Assembly: GCA_964007475.1 (NCBI GenBank)
Contig: OZ023273.1
Location: 70,185,430-70,249,429 of the forward strand
DNA length: 64,000 nt
Origin: Hybos culiciformis
Lineage: Eukaryota > Arthropoda > Insecta > Diptera > Hybotidae
Reading direction: 5' to 3'
Shown: in pieces, positions 1 to 12,317 of the stretch
Layout of the letters: every line of letters starts with the position of its first letter
Numbering within the stretch: position 1 is the stretch's first letter
Translations under genes and position numbers: made by a program
Notes under the pieces: generated by a model
What the model was told of the DNA's origin: nothing
The model's input: the letters and a program-made list of their open reading frames with translations, nothing else
The model's database searches: none

Positions 1-286
1 TCGTACATTTCACATTGTACTTGTACACGTACTTTATATATTTTCATATTTTTTGTTGATTAGTTTTGGTGTTTTATATTTTCCACATTTAGCGGGTACC
101 AAATTTTTGTTATAATTAAAATTAATACATATTTAAAAAGAAATGTTTTTTAAGGAAAATTTTCAAAAAAAAAAAAATTTAGTTTTTGGATGACTTGTTA
201 CAGAAATTTATCAGTATTGCACTTACAAGTCGATTTAATATTTATAGAGTTTTATCGTATGTAATAATTTTCTAGGTTATGTATTG
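1..286. other. AT-rich noncoding DNA, left edge
   Basis: No open frame or motif is supported here. The last eight bases (279-286, ATGTATTG) are the left target-site duplication of the hAT-type element that follows. Confidence 0.6.
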
Positions 287-971
287 CAGCGTTGTAGCTC
301 GACCATATACTGCAAGCTGCACTGCCTCACTACATTTAAAAGTTAATTGCACAAAATATTTTTTAATTTAATCATAATAAATAATATAAAGTTGTTGTAT
401 CCGTATTAAATGCTCATTTTTATTCACATATTAAATGATTAGTACCTGGACGACCGAGGGTCCAATTTGGTTTTTTTGTTGTCTTCATGGATTTCGGTTT
501 TTTTCGTGGAATTTATGACAACATTAGCATATTAGTAACGATCAGATTTGGATGGGTGAATTTTATATTTTATTTATAATTTTTATAATTTATAATGTTT
601 TCGCTAATTAACGTAATGATCGTAGTAACGATCGGATATGAATGGGGTTAGTTTTATTTTTAATTTATAATTTTCGCGATGAAATCTAGATAGTTGAATC
701 CATTTTCCACCAACTTAAGCCCACATATTGTAAGTTCCATCGCAATCTATGGCACCGTTTTCGAGAAAAAGATTACATGTATATGAATATTGCTCGTTTA
801 ATAGTATTCGATTTTTGTCCAATTTTTTTATTTTGATTTAAAATAATTGTTCTTTTTTTGGTATCATTAAAAGTTTTCAGTACTTGTATAAACTGAGGGC
901 AGAGCAGAGCTGGCAGAACAAATATCGGAGCTGGCGTTGCCACAACTGCCACTATGAAAGCTACGGCGCTG
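287..971. mobile_element. hAT-type non-autonomous element (MITE), copy A
   Basis: The ends form imperfect terminal inverted repeats: CAGCGTTGTAGCTC on the left and, read on the other strand, CAGCGCCGTAGCTT on the right. The element is flanked by a perfect 8-bp direct repeat, ATGTATTG, at 279-286 and 972-979. CAG...CTG ends with an 8-bp duplication are the known signature of the hAT superfamily. No transposase frame is present, so it is non-autonomous at 685 bp. A second copy in the same orientation lies at 17172-17742. The copies share blocks such as the one ending GGTCCAATTTGGTTTT, a TAGTAACGATCAGAT block and the 3' block ACTGCCACTATGA. Confidence 0.85.
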
Positions 972-3900
972 ATGTATTGAAAGGTTCAATAGCATAAATA
1001 AGACCTCCTGTTTCGTGTTACAACGAAATGGACATTAGATTCATCCATAAAAATATCAACACCTTCTAATCGATTTTATTTTATTATTATGTCATGGAAT
1101 AAAAAACAGGCGCGTTTTTCGTATACAATGTGAATAAGTTAGGCAGCACAATTTTGAGTACACGTACTAACCGACGAAGGTTTAACAAGCAATATAACAT
1201 TTTTAAATACATACCTAAACTCGCAGCAGAAACATAATAATATTAATAATATAAAATAATGCTGAAAATATATTTTAATGATATTTCCGTTCAAATACCT
1301 CTTTCTTAATGATTTTAAAATGAAATAAATTTGTAATAAACGATTGATAAAATATATAATTTTTTTTTTTTCTAATCATATTATTATATTATAAATTTAG
1401 TTAAATTTCTTATTTGAAAATTTATAGATTAATATAAATGCAGGAAGTAATTGAAATAATTTTCACACTTTTATATGCAAAAAAAAAAAAAATAAATAAA
1501 AATAAAAAAGAAAAAAAATACATTGTTGTTCTGAATTAAGAATAAATTTATGTACAGAGTGTGTGTTTTTGTTTGAATACCTGTAGAGAATTATTTTATT
1601 TGAATCAGAAAGAAAGAGTTAAGACATGCTACGCAATTTGAAGTTCGAAACTTTTACAAGCGATTCAAACAAACACAAAGTTTTTGTTACTATACAGCAA
1701 TGACTTTTTCGCGTGTTTTCCAATAACAGTGACTTTTTCGCCCGTTTTCTAACAATAATGAAAAAACGGACTTATGTGCTTTCATTAAATTACGGTCTGC
1801 CTGTCTGTCCATTTGTCCCATACTAAAATAAGTGCATATTTTTATAAAAAGTCTAAGTTTTTAATTCTTATTATTACTCAAGCAGCTAATAGTCCTGTCG
1901 ATGAGCTAGTAACTCGAACCTAACGTATTGGCTTTTTGTAATTATAAATATAATAATAAAAATTTAAATGAAAATTACAAAACTTTGTCTTTTAATAAAA
2001 ATGATGAAATTCTACCAAGAGTCAACCGTGGAATCTATTGATTCCATATTACAAACAACATTAACTGAATTCGATTGTGAATAATTCCAAAATATGTGTT
2101 ATCTGTTCATATTCATGCAAGTTGAAGAATGAAACTCTCCGAGTCCAGTTTATTTTTTTTTATAAAGTTTTAATGGGTGAAAATAAGTATGTCAAGCGAT
2201 AGATGTCGATTAGAGGAACCTTGTTAAAAACAGGCTCCGTATTTCATTTATGAGATACTGATCTTTATTTTGTAAAATAATTTAATTTTTCTTAGCATTA
2301 ATAAAAATAACTTTTTTTGTACAAATTTTGTTATATTTCAAGATTTATATTTTTCTCATTTAAACGCTTCTTGGAACTTCATTTTCCTTATAAAGTTTTT
2401 AGTTAAATTTGGTGAATTTATTTTTTTAATATTACTTTTTCAACATTTTAATGAACCATCGGTGGAATGTACCTGTAATACAATAATTGAATATATCAGT
2501 GCGTGGATAATTTGAGAGTTGATGAAAAAGTCAAAAATAACTATCAGAACCAAAATCGAAAAAAGGCTGTATTTTGCCGTGCAAAATAAAACTTTATATA
2601 GATTTTAAATAGGTGCACCTTGTAAGCGCATATAATTTTCTAATTTACACTTTTATTCTCTAATCTTGATAATCCTAAATTTTTCATAAATATCCCACAA
2701 AAGAATATTATTATTTTTTTTTTCTGTTTTATTTATTTATTTTTTTTGGTGCAAGCGAGAAGCTCTTGTTATGATCCACAAGAATTATACTATGTATATT
2801 TCCAGCATAGAAAGTAAGTATAAAAACAAAACGAAGATGGAAAAAAATTAAAACACTACACTAATGAAGAAGAAGGCAACAGAAACTATCATACATGGTA
2901 TCTTTATTGAATGATCAGTAAAAGGTTTTTCCGCCACAAATAGAAAATTTTCTTTAATATACATTATTATTATTGCTCCCCGTTAAGATTTAGCAATTCA
3001 TTCATTTGAAATATAGCCAGAAATGATAACCATCATGAAAGAATAGACATAATAATCGGTTTTATTTAAAAATGAAATAAAAAAAAAAAATTTATTCTGT
3101 ATGAAAATATTTTATAGTTATTTGCGCCATTTCTTAAGATACAGAGGAGCCGCGCGCGTAAATTCAATTTACGGGCTATATAGATTTAAAAAAAATTCGT
3201 GTATGGTTTTTTTTTGTTTTTTTTTTTTTTGATGCTGTAATATTAAATGTTTATGGTTTTTAATCATAATGTACTGCGAAAAGATAATTTTTATTCTCTG
3301 TTTATATTGAATTTTAGGAAACTAGTATTTACTTGGAAAAAAACAGGAACTAGCTAGATTTTGCTTCCTTTTAGATTCAACAATTGAACATTTCTGCATT
3401 TCATAGACTTCAAAACAAAACTTAAATAAAACTTAAAAAAATTCAAATTTTCAATTATATATCAAAAGTTTTTCTTAAAAGATACTTAATTTTATCTACT
3501 GATGAGCGAATATCTTGAAAAATTTAAAATTTAATTTAAAGTTTACTTAAAAAAAAAATTAATAATTCTAGTAATGATGTTAAAAATTTCTGGTGGGTGG
3601 GTTGATAAAATTTAGCAAACTATCTTTAAATAATTTAATTATTTGCATAAACAAAAAAAAAAGTTTTTTTTGTTCACCTTTCTAGACTTTTCATCACAGT
3701 CATGTCGAAACAAAATTTCATAAAGAAAATAAAAGTAAAATTGAATTTCAAGTATATTTTCTGTAATTTGAGAAATTTTTTTTTTTTTCATTGCATATAT
3801 AGGAGATATTGATTATTTAATATAATTTGCATTATTATATAGTAAGATTTCATATTATGCAATTTAAATAAATTCAATATAAAAATTTATGAAAGTAATA

Positions 3901-5025
3901 AGTTCGGAGATATATGTGTACTGTACATATTTATGTGCATAGAAGGGTTTAAATTCAATTAAGTAACTTACACGAAATTTTCTTATCATTATTATGAATA
4001 TAAAAATTATTTTTAAGTGAAATAAAATTTAATCGTTAAGGGTTAGGCGCGCAACTACAAATTAAGTGTTATTATGAAGTTAAATTATTTGTGATAAAAA
4101 TCATTAACTGCATGCATGAGAGAAGGAAAACATATATATCGACGTTTTTTTTAATATATGCTGAAATTATAAAAATCAAAGCAAACAATTTTACGTTGAA
4201 ATGTCTAGCTACCTGAATAAATTTGAAACCTGGAATATTTTCAATATGTTCAACATCAAAATCGGAAAATGTTAAACTAATATTAATTAACCTAAAGACT
4301 GCCTCTAAAATTAAGTTTCAAGAACTACATCGTTTGAAAAAGAATTCGATTTATTCAAATTTAAACTCAGAAAAAAAATTGGAAAATTAAAAGAAAATAA
4401 AGCTATATAAAAAATATTTTCTAATCCAATTTCCCAGCAATTAATTTTACTAACAGTTGAAAGCCAATAAATATTCTTTCGCTGATAATTAAAAAAAAAA
4501 TTAAAACCATTTAAAACCCTCCAACTACGAGTTTATCGAAACTTGACATTGAAGTAACCTTCTTTTGGACTATAATGCTTCATTTTCCTTCTTAACATTT
4601 TTCTTTATTAATAATTTCAAACGATTATTTTTGAAGTTTAACTTCTTTAGCGAGGTATTGTTAAAAATTTTTGATCAAAATAGGGGAAAAAAGAAGACAG
4701 AATATAGTATGTGCTGCGACATGATAAATAAAAGCCACAACGCTGCAAAAGAGGGGTAATAACCACAGAATGTAGTATGTTAAAAAGTAAAAACAAATAT
4801 AAAAGCAGGGAAATATAAGACGTTGTAGCATGTAGCATGTATTTACGAAAATAAAATAGCGATACTACACACACATAACAAAATACTAACGATGTGTGGA
4901 AAGCAAAAAACGAAAAAAAAAACTACATATATAGAATTAAAAAATTGTATAATAACAGAATCAAAGATCAACTGATTTTGTTGTTAATATTTATTTACTT
5001 TATTTTCTTTTCGAATTAGTGAAAT
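972..5025. other. AT-rich intergenic DNA without a supported gene
   Basis: About 4 kb of low-complexity sequence with many A and T runs. Short ORFs on both strands (for example around 4565-4874) have no ATG-led, protein-like content and look like chance. A 29-bp duplication sits at 1701-1758. A small GC patch at 3149-3175 contains GCCGCGCGCG followed by a short palindrome (CGTAAATT-C-AATTTACG). The text near 1795-1825, with its CTGCCTGTCTGTCC run, resembles the leader of dispersed repeats, but I could not delimit one. Confidence 0.55.
1701..1758. repeat. 29-bp tandem duplication
   Basis: Two adjacent copies of a unit beginning TGACTTTTTCG and containing a GTTTTC block differ at a few positions. 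They lie just upstream of a CTGCCTGTCTGTCC stretch that looks repeat-derived. No function is apparent. Confidence 0.6.
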
Positions 5026-6390
5026 TCTATCATATGAAACAGAACGCTGTTTGTCTGTTTGTCTATTCCGAATAGGTACCTAAACCGCTCAGCCGATCGT
5101 TTTCAAACTTACACTATTTCTTTGTCGCAGATCGAGGGTCGTTATAGGCTATTTTCAAATTTGATTGGCCTCCTACCTAGCGACCTCCCCTGAGGGCTCA
5201 CTTCAAAAGTTCGTCCGATTTCATTCAAATTTGGTATGTAAAGAGAAGAACTGATTACACCCAAATTTCGTAACAAAAAATTTATTTCCGATTTCATTCA
5301 AATTTGGTACGTAAAAAGAGGAAATGATTACACACAAATTTCGTAACAAAGAATTTCATTCAAATTTAGTAAATAAAAAGAGGAAACGATTAAACACGTA
5401 AATTTCGTAACAAAAAATTGATTGATCCTACCCAGCGACCACCACGGGGGGCGGACTAGGGAATGCATTTTTTTAATAAAAATTTAATTCCGGATTTTTG
5501 GAATTGTCTTGAAATGAAATCCGGATTTCGGTTTATTCCGGAATTTCATATAAAAATTAAAATATATTAAAAAATTAAATTAAATTATTCTTTAACATAA
5601 ATATTAGTTTATTTAGTTCAAAACATTATAACAAATTAAATTATGAAATATTTTTTATTAAAATAAAATTTTATACTTTTCAATAAACCGAAAGTGAATA
5701 AACTGAATGGAAAAATAAAAATTTGAAACACAAAGTATCCAATGTTTTAACATTGAGTTTTAATCGAATTTTTATTGAAAATGTTCCTGCAGCATTGTTA
5801 ATAAGTTATATTAGAGATTTTCCAAAAGTGTTCCTCGGGGGCCCCCCTTGATCGGAAAATTTAATTTCACTTCGAATTCCAAATAAATCACTGAACTCCA
5901 ACTTATTTTGTTAATGTTGATTAATGTGAAAAAAAGTTTTACGTATTTGCAGACTTGCGATAGCTACTTAGATTTCAATTTTTGTGAATTTTAATGCTTT
6001 ATGCCTAAATAATAAAAAAAAAATAAACAATTGGTCAAAATTCCCGCCAGTAAAAGTTCCACCAAATTCGAAAAATTCGGAATTTAGCATTTTGAATTCC
6101 GAATTTTTTGAAATTCGAAAACAGGCGCATTTCGGATTTCCGGGATCCAAAAAACCGGTTTTGCATTCCCTAGGGCGGACTTCTAAAATTCGTGTGATTT
6201 TATTCAAATTTGGTAAATAAAAAGAGGAAACGATTAAACACATAAATTTTGTAACAAAATATTGATTGATCCTACCCAGCGACTTCTAAAGTTCGTCCGA
6301 TTTCATTCAAATTTGGTACGTAAAAAAGAATAAATGATTACACACAAATTTCGTAAGAAAAAATTTAGCCCCCTCTTCCAGAGTCCGTAG
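5026..6390 (+). mobile_element. Helitron-like non-autonomous element, copy 1 (3' end decayed, split by a hAT MITE)
   Basis: The left end starts TCTATCATATGAAACAG, then a TTTGTCTGTTTGTC leader and an AAACCGCTCAGCCGATCG block. It continues into imperfect tandem units that each contain TTCATTCAAATTTGGTA and AATTTCGTAACAAA. The same blocks occur in reverse orientation at 35432-36767, where both ends are clearer and fit the Helitron pattern A|TC...CTAG|T. In this copy the 3' terminus is not recognisable, so the right boundary is approximate. The element is interrupted at 5457-6172 by a hAT-type MITE. Assignment to Helitrons is inferred from the end sequences, since no Rep/helicase frame is present. 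Confidence 0.6.
5457..6172. mobile_element. hAT-type MITE nested in the Helitron copy
   Basis: The ends are perfectly inverted (TAGGGAATGCA ... TGCATTCCCTA). The flanks are a perfect 8-bp direct repeat, GGGCGGAC, at 5449-5456 and 6173-6180. That octamer belongs to the tandem-unit sequence of the surrounding Helitron, and removing the insert restores the unit. TAGGG ends with an 8-bp duplication are typical of the hAT superfamily. At 716 bp with no transposase it is non-autonomous. The interior has a CGGGGGCCCCCC palindromic patch near 5837 and an inverted AATTC-rich block at 6066-6120. The overlapping ORFs here on both strands reflect that inverted structure and are not genes. Confidence 0.85.
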
Positions 6391-7406
6391 CCAAATAAAT
6401 ATTTGCAAGTAAATAAAAAAGTTAAACTTCGTTCGTGAGCTTATGAGGATGAGGCTCACACATATTTTATTTTAATTTTGTTATTAAAGAATTAAAATAA
6501 TTGCTACTTAAAATAAATTGCAATTAAGATAAAGAAATATGTAAAAAAGCCTTAAACAAAATTTACAATTTGTTATATATTACAATTTGTTATATATTTT
6601 ATGATATAAATTAAATAATCGATATCTAAAGTCAAATTTCTTTCAATCTTCCATTATCTGAATCCTCTTCAAAACAAAAAATGCATAAAAGACCGGTTCA
6701 CTTCTGATGATCACGCATCATTGTTTACATTCATCATTGAAAGTGAATTGATCATTTCTCAATCTGATAGCAGTGATAAGGAATGAAAAGTAAATTAATT
6801 TTTCGTTTACATCTTGATGCCATAATTGAACTTCGTTTTGTTTTGATCGTAGGGTTAATAGATTTAACATATTTGAATTGAAAACTTGGATCTTGAAAAT
6901 TTTTAAACAATGTTTTCGAAAAGTTCTGATAATAATTTAATTTAATTTTCGTAAACTTTTTTCTATAAAAACCTTGCGAAAATATTTAAGGTTAATGTAA
7001 ATTATAAAATAAAAAAATGTATATAAGATTTATAACCTACTGCTAATATAGGTACACACATCAAAAATTGAAGGGAAATAAAATAAAGCTTTTTAGGAAG
7101 AAAAAAAATTAAACATAAAACATAATTGCTCAATATGGAAGAATTTCAATAATAAAGATATACTATTATAATTATTTAATAATCAATAATTGTTTTTTAT
7201 TATAATATCTAAGAAAAGGGTGATTCAATGTGTAGTTCTTTTAGAAATTTAAAACGAAATAATGGCAACATTATAAAAAGTTTCAGCCTTAGGTTGGGAC
7301 AAAAAAACAGTTGAAATTACAAGTACTTTGTGGAACAGTTGAAATTACAAGTATTTGTGTAATTATAAAATTTTATTATCAAAAATCCAACACCAATGCT
7401 CTGTAA
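6391..7406. other. AT-rich intergenic DNA, nothing supported
   Basis: No protein-like frame is visible. The last three bases (7404-7406, TAA) are the left target duplication of the next element. Confidence 0.55.
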
Positions 7407-7839
7407 AGCTATGGTTTCCTAGGAAAACGGTGCCGTAAAATAGCGGCCGTAATATTACGTTGAACATTCGACGTAATATAACGGCCGTTAAAATGGCAAT
7501 CATATACGGTTTCCTAAAAAAAGCGTTGCCGTAATATAGCGGCCGTAATATTCAATTAAAACTTAGTCATCTTCGATTTTCCAATTTAAATTTAAATTTT
7601 TTGTATTAATTTTTTTTTTTGAACTCACCGTCACCGTAAAAAAACGTTGTATGAATATTATCACCGTAATTTTACGGCCGACATGAAATAACGGCACTGC
7701 TATATTTCGTTACGTTCATCACCAACGTTCTCTAGGAAACCATTATATATAAATTATATATCCAACGTTTTTTCTACGTCACCCAACGCTATATTACGGC
7801 CGCTATATAACGGCACCGTTTTTCTAGGAAACCATAGCT
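7407..7839. mobile_element. MITE with long terminal inverted repeats and TAA duplication (PIF/Harbinger-like)
   Basis: Inverted ends of about 50 bp match closely, beginning AGCTATGGTTTCCTAG and continuing through an AACGGTGCCGT block and GCGGCCGTAATAT. The flanks are TAA at 7404-7406 and 7840-7842. A 3-bp TWA duplication is the known habit of PIF/Harbinger elements, so that class is the best guess. Inside the left arm the terminal motif recurs in direct orientation from about 7508 (GGTTTCCTA, then GCCGTAATATAGCGGCCGTA), so the arm is internally duplicated. The element is 433 bp, has no coding potential, and contrasts with its surroundings by its CG-containing GCGGCCG motifs. Confidence 0.75.
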
Positions 7840-10800
7840 TAAAGCAATGAATCGTGTGTGAAATTTTGGGAAATGTAGATAGAGAATGTTGAAGCTGTAA
7901 GACAAAGTTGTACTCAAATTTTGTACTGGTTTATATATATATATGCCCTTAAAGTCTACATGGTAGATACTACAAAATATATATAATTCCGCTTTTGTTC
8001 ATATTTTCTGGAATCTCTGATTAGAAAAATATTTCGACGTGGCGATCACTTTTGAACTGAAACTCTATATCGTCAACTGAATCAATACTTGTCGTATGTG
8101 AAGGAATTCTTCTTCAACATACGACAAGTATTGATTCAGTTGACGATATGTGTAGTTTTTATCTGTCCTATAAAAACAGACTTATTTCACTTGCGTTGCC
8201 ATATGACGCAATAATTATAACAAAATAAATTTTTATTCTTATACTTCTACTATAATTGAAAATTATTAAACCAATCACTTTCATTTTTTTACATGTACTT
8301 CATTAACGGTAACTAAACAGTTGGAATTTTGATAATAATGTCGATATTTTTTCCTTGCACTTTGTTTTATATATATACTATATTAAACATTAAAATCACT
8401 ATTATTATGTAAAAAGATACTTATAAAATATAAACAATTAATTAATAACAAACAAAAAAAAACAAAAAAAAAATGGTCATAATATTATTTTTCAGTAGAC
8501 AGGTGATGCGTTAATCGTGATGTGCTTATAGATATTATGTATATATAATTTATTTAAATTACAACAATAAAAAAAAATAAAAAGTTTCAATCATATAATA
8601 TTTTCAATCATAACAATTTCAATAAATATAGATAAATATGTTGGACTTTCCATTCACCCAATAAAAAAAATTTACACTTGGTACGACCATGACATAATAT
8701 GTTTTTAATTGATTAAAAGTCAATGTTTATTGATCAGTTACAAGTAGCATCTAATTTTTTTAAATAAAATATTTTAATAAACATTTTTGTTTGTTTATTT
8801 AAAAAAAAAAAACATGTAAACCAATAGAATAATAATGTCAGTTCGTCTTCAAAAAGTTTATATTGAAAATTTAGCTGTAATAGTTTTTATGTTTGTTGCT
8901 AGAAAAAATGTATATCTAACATCTAACGTGTATTTCGCGTGCTTTTTTGCAAAGGTTGAAATGATTTTATTAACCATGTGAATATGTGTAAAGCTACACT
9001 GATGAGATTCCAAAGAGTGGTCTTGTTTATTATTTTAATAAATAAAAAGTTAATTTTAAGAATTTTAAATTCTCAAATATGTCATTTTTCAGTATGTGGT
9101 ATTACCAAGTCTATTAATGGTATTAATTACATAAGCATAATAGAAGACAGTAAGGGCGAGTATTTCTTTTATTTAGCTTATGCTTTTAATCAGATCGTTC
9201 TAAGTAGTTAATATATATAGTATAAATAAAATATTATTATTTATTTGAAATGCGCTTTTATCGTATTATGAGAGTATTTTTCAATTTATTTTACATTCTT
9301 TTACATAATAAAATTATTATTATTTTTTAATTTTCATTTTCATTTGTCTATGATCTGATATTATCTTCAGTTTTAAAACAAACTCGTCTAATATAAGGTT
9401 TATTTTATATATAGAATCTTGTTTGTTCAAGGACGAAAATTGGAACGTAGCAAAATTTTATTGCTCTCTATTAATATACTATTAATACATAATAATGGAA
9501 TAAATAAATTCACACTATCAATTTCAAAAAAATTAATAAAATTCATTTATTGCATGTGCGACATTCATGATTGTAATTAATACAAGAAAATTTGATATTT
9601 CAATTAAGGAAAATTACTGTATTGCATCGATTTCTTTATTAAAGTTCATTAGGTTTAAAATTTCAATTCTAAAAATCCAATTCTAGATTAAAATTAGATT
9701 AAAAATTTCAATTAATTTACAATTTTGATTATGATCTCAATTTTCATAAAATTCATGTACATAACATACATATATTATTGGTTTGAAAGTATATTACGTT
9801 AACAATTTTTTTATTTCTCTAAAAATTATAAAAATAATCGAAGCTTCGTGCAAATGGCATTAGTTAATATTTTTTTGCTTGAATTAGTAGTGATTATGTT
9901 TGTGGCGACGAATCATTGTATTCACTTAAATCCTGTAGCTTGGAATATAAAACATATTTTGTTAAAAAGTCATAAATGTTAACAAGAAGACACAGAATAG
10001 AAAATTAGAAATAAAAAAATGTGATACTTTTTCCTATATAATAACGTTTTTATTTGACAGATTTTAAGAATTCTATTTAATCCATAATAGTACAAAATAT
10101 ACTGAAAATAGTTAATCTAGTTGATATTCAGAAGGGCAAAGACCGTGACTTTAATAAATCTACTTGAAATAAGATATTTTTTTTTTTTTCGTTTAAAAAA
10201 ATTTTGTAGAATTTTAAATAAAAAACCATCAAAAAATATACTAAGGCGTCTTTATTTTCATAAAAAGCAATTTAATAGTAATAAAATATTGCAATGCAGT
10301 AAGAGAATACCTAATGAATATTATCAGATTACAGGGACAATATTTTTATTTATTTATATAAATATTTCGTTTTTATTATAGTTATATTCATAATATTTAT
10401 ATAAAGAAGACTGCAATAATAATAATAGTTAAAAAATCAGAAAAGCAGAGCAATTAAAAAAATAAAATTTACATTTGTAAAAAAGAACTATATGTAGGTA
10501 CATATCGTTCTAAATTTTTTTTTAAAAAAGAAGTAAACTGTTGTAAGAGTTGAAAATTATATCATTACTCTTAAATTGTTTTACAACTACATAATTTTGA
10601 GAGTAAAACAATCTCAAAATTTCTATTTCTATTACAACGCTCTTGGAAATTTTTTACTATCAATGAAGTGGGATTGACAACATTCAATGCGAAAATTGAA
10701 CATTAAATGCTGCTAATGAGTAAGAAAGTTTTCTATTATACCGGAACACCACTTTCTTTGTAAGAATTTAACCCTAACTATGTAAAAAACGATCGTTTGG

Positions 10801-12121
10801 CGTTGACGTGAAAATTCGATTTTCATGAAAGCAAAAATCATATTATTGCTCAACAATAGTTTAACTCTGGAAAATTTGTAATAAAAAATAGTAAGTTCTT
10901 TCCAATTCATAGCATTTTTTTTCTCTTATGACAAGAATTTAAATTTCTCATTTTACACCTAAAATTTATTATAAAATAATGTCTGAGGGTAGTTTTTTTT
11001 TTGTATGACTTTGTTGTTAGTAATAATTTTTGATTTTTTTTTTCAACATTTTTTAATTTCTGTAAATTGCCACCTTTGCATATTTAAATTTATTATGTTT
11101 TTGCTTTTATTGCAATTTATCTTAGTTTTTTTTTTTTTTTTATTTGCGCGGCATAAATTTAAAATTTATATCTTTCATAGAATGGCATGTTCTTCAACCA
11201 TGCAAAATCCTATTTGCTTTTTTTTTCTCTTTTTTTTTTTTGAATTCTGAACTGATCCATTTTTACTTGTTAAGTACATTTTGCGGTGAATCACGTCATC
11301 ATTATAAAGTTACATTAAAATAGTTTTAATATGTTGTGGTTGTGCTTATTTTCCAGTTGTTTGTACTTTTCATATTCGTTTGTTGGTCAAATTCAGGTAT
11401 ATTTGAAAATAAATATTGTTTTTTATTGAGTATTTTGCTTTGTTTTCGAATAAATACAAAAATGTATTAAGTTTAGGATAGTGTGAAAACAACATTGTGT
11501 TATACTTGGTTGTGTTATATTTAAAAGTGATGTAAGTCAAATCACTTTTAAATCACAAACAAAAGTTCTACACTCAAATTGTTCACCTAAGACCGTATCT
11601 TCTGTTTTGATTTATCCAATTTATATTGTTTAATAATTCAAATATTTTATTCTGTTTCACTTAATTTAATAACTACCAAGACTTTAAATTTCAATAAAAA
11701 AGGCTTTGGTACAAATTTCACTAAAATATCCACAATTCTTCAATTTATGAATTGAAAAATGTTTTAAGAAACAGTTAGCTCGCAATTACCATTTTCTTTT
11801 GTAAATATAACCTTTTTTTTGAAATTTTTTATTCTAGAAAAGATTTATCTAAAAACTGAAATAAGTAGAAAGATATAAATAAATGTATATTTTATGTTTT
11901 GTAATTAAATATTTATTACATCTTTCAATAAATTGAAATAAAAATCCGCGGAAATTACCTAATTTGGTTTTTTAGCAAAAAAAAAAAAATATTATATATC
12001 TATGACTTAATTAAAATAATTCAAAATAATAATCAAAATAATTCAAGCGATCTCCAGACAAATTGTCGTGAACATTATAACCATAGTTATAATAGTTATA
12101 ATGTTTTTACATAATTTTGAA
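7840..12121. other. AT-rich intergenic DNA
   Basis: Apart from the hairpin at 8067-8149 I see no supported gene. ORFs at 8978-9211, 10121-10381, 10713-10910 and 11005-11250 are Phe/Ile/Leu/Lys/Asn-rich and have the composition expected of translated AT-rich noncoding DNA. Confidence 0.55.
8067..8149. repeat. Perfect 33-bp inverted repeat (hairpin)
   Basis: The left arm 8067-8099 and the right arm 8117-8149 are exact reverse complements over 33 bp, separated by 17 nt. The arm begins ATATCGTCAACTGAATC. The loop itself has GAAG/CTTC complementarity that could extend the stem. The arms contain several CG dinucleotides, unlike the flanks. I see no target duplication. A perfect stem longer than a typical microRNA duplex suggests a recent inverted duplication or a small hairpin-RNA source rather than a classical pre-miRNA. 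Confidence 0.9.
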
Positions 12122-12317
12122 GAGCACAAATTCAAGTTTTTGTAGCACAAATAGGCATAAATTAAGCACTAAATGATAGCATCATTATTTTTTCGAAATT
12201 CGAATCCGGCCAGGAAGACCCCTTGACCCATGTTCGAAATTCTAAAATCAAAGTTTCCCAAGCGAGCACAAATTCTAGTTTTTGTGGCACTAATAGTCAC
12301 AAATTAAGCACTAAATG
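12122..12317. repeat. Duplicated 54-bp block in a GC-richer repeat remnant
   Basis: Two 54-bp direct copies at 12122-12175 and 12264-12317 begin GAGCACAAATTC and end AAATTAAGCACTAAATG. They differ at a handful of positions. The surrounding 12040-12560 region has further GCACAA and AGCACAAGTCAGCACAAA motifs and a higher GC content than its neighbours. It looks like a decayed dispersed repeat whose limits I cannot set. Confidence 0.6.

Noticed and set aside
9..1134. 11-bp inverted repeat TTCACATTGTA (9-19) and TACAATGTGAA (1124-1134) as outer ends of a larger element
   Set aside because: The inner element 287-971 has its own ends and a perfect target duplication between them, so the outer pair is probably coincidence.
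12190..12225. TTCGAATCC string resembling a tRNA T-loop/B box
   Set aside because: No acceptor stem, anticodon arm or A box at proper spacing.
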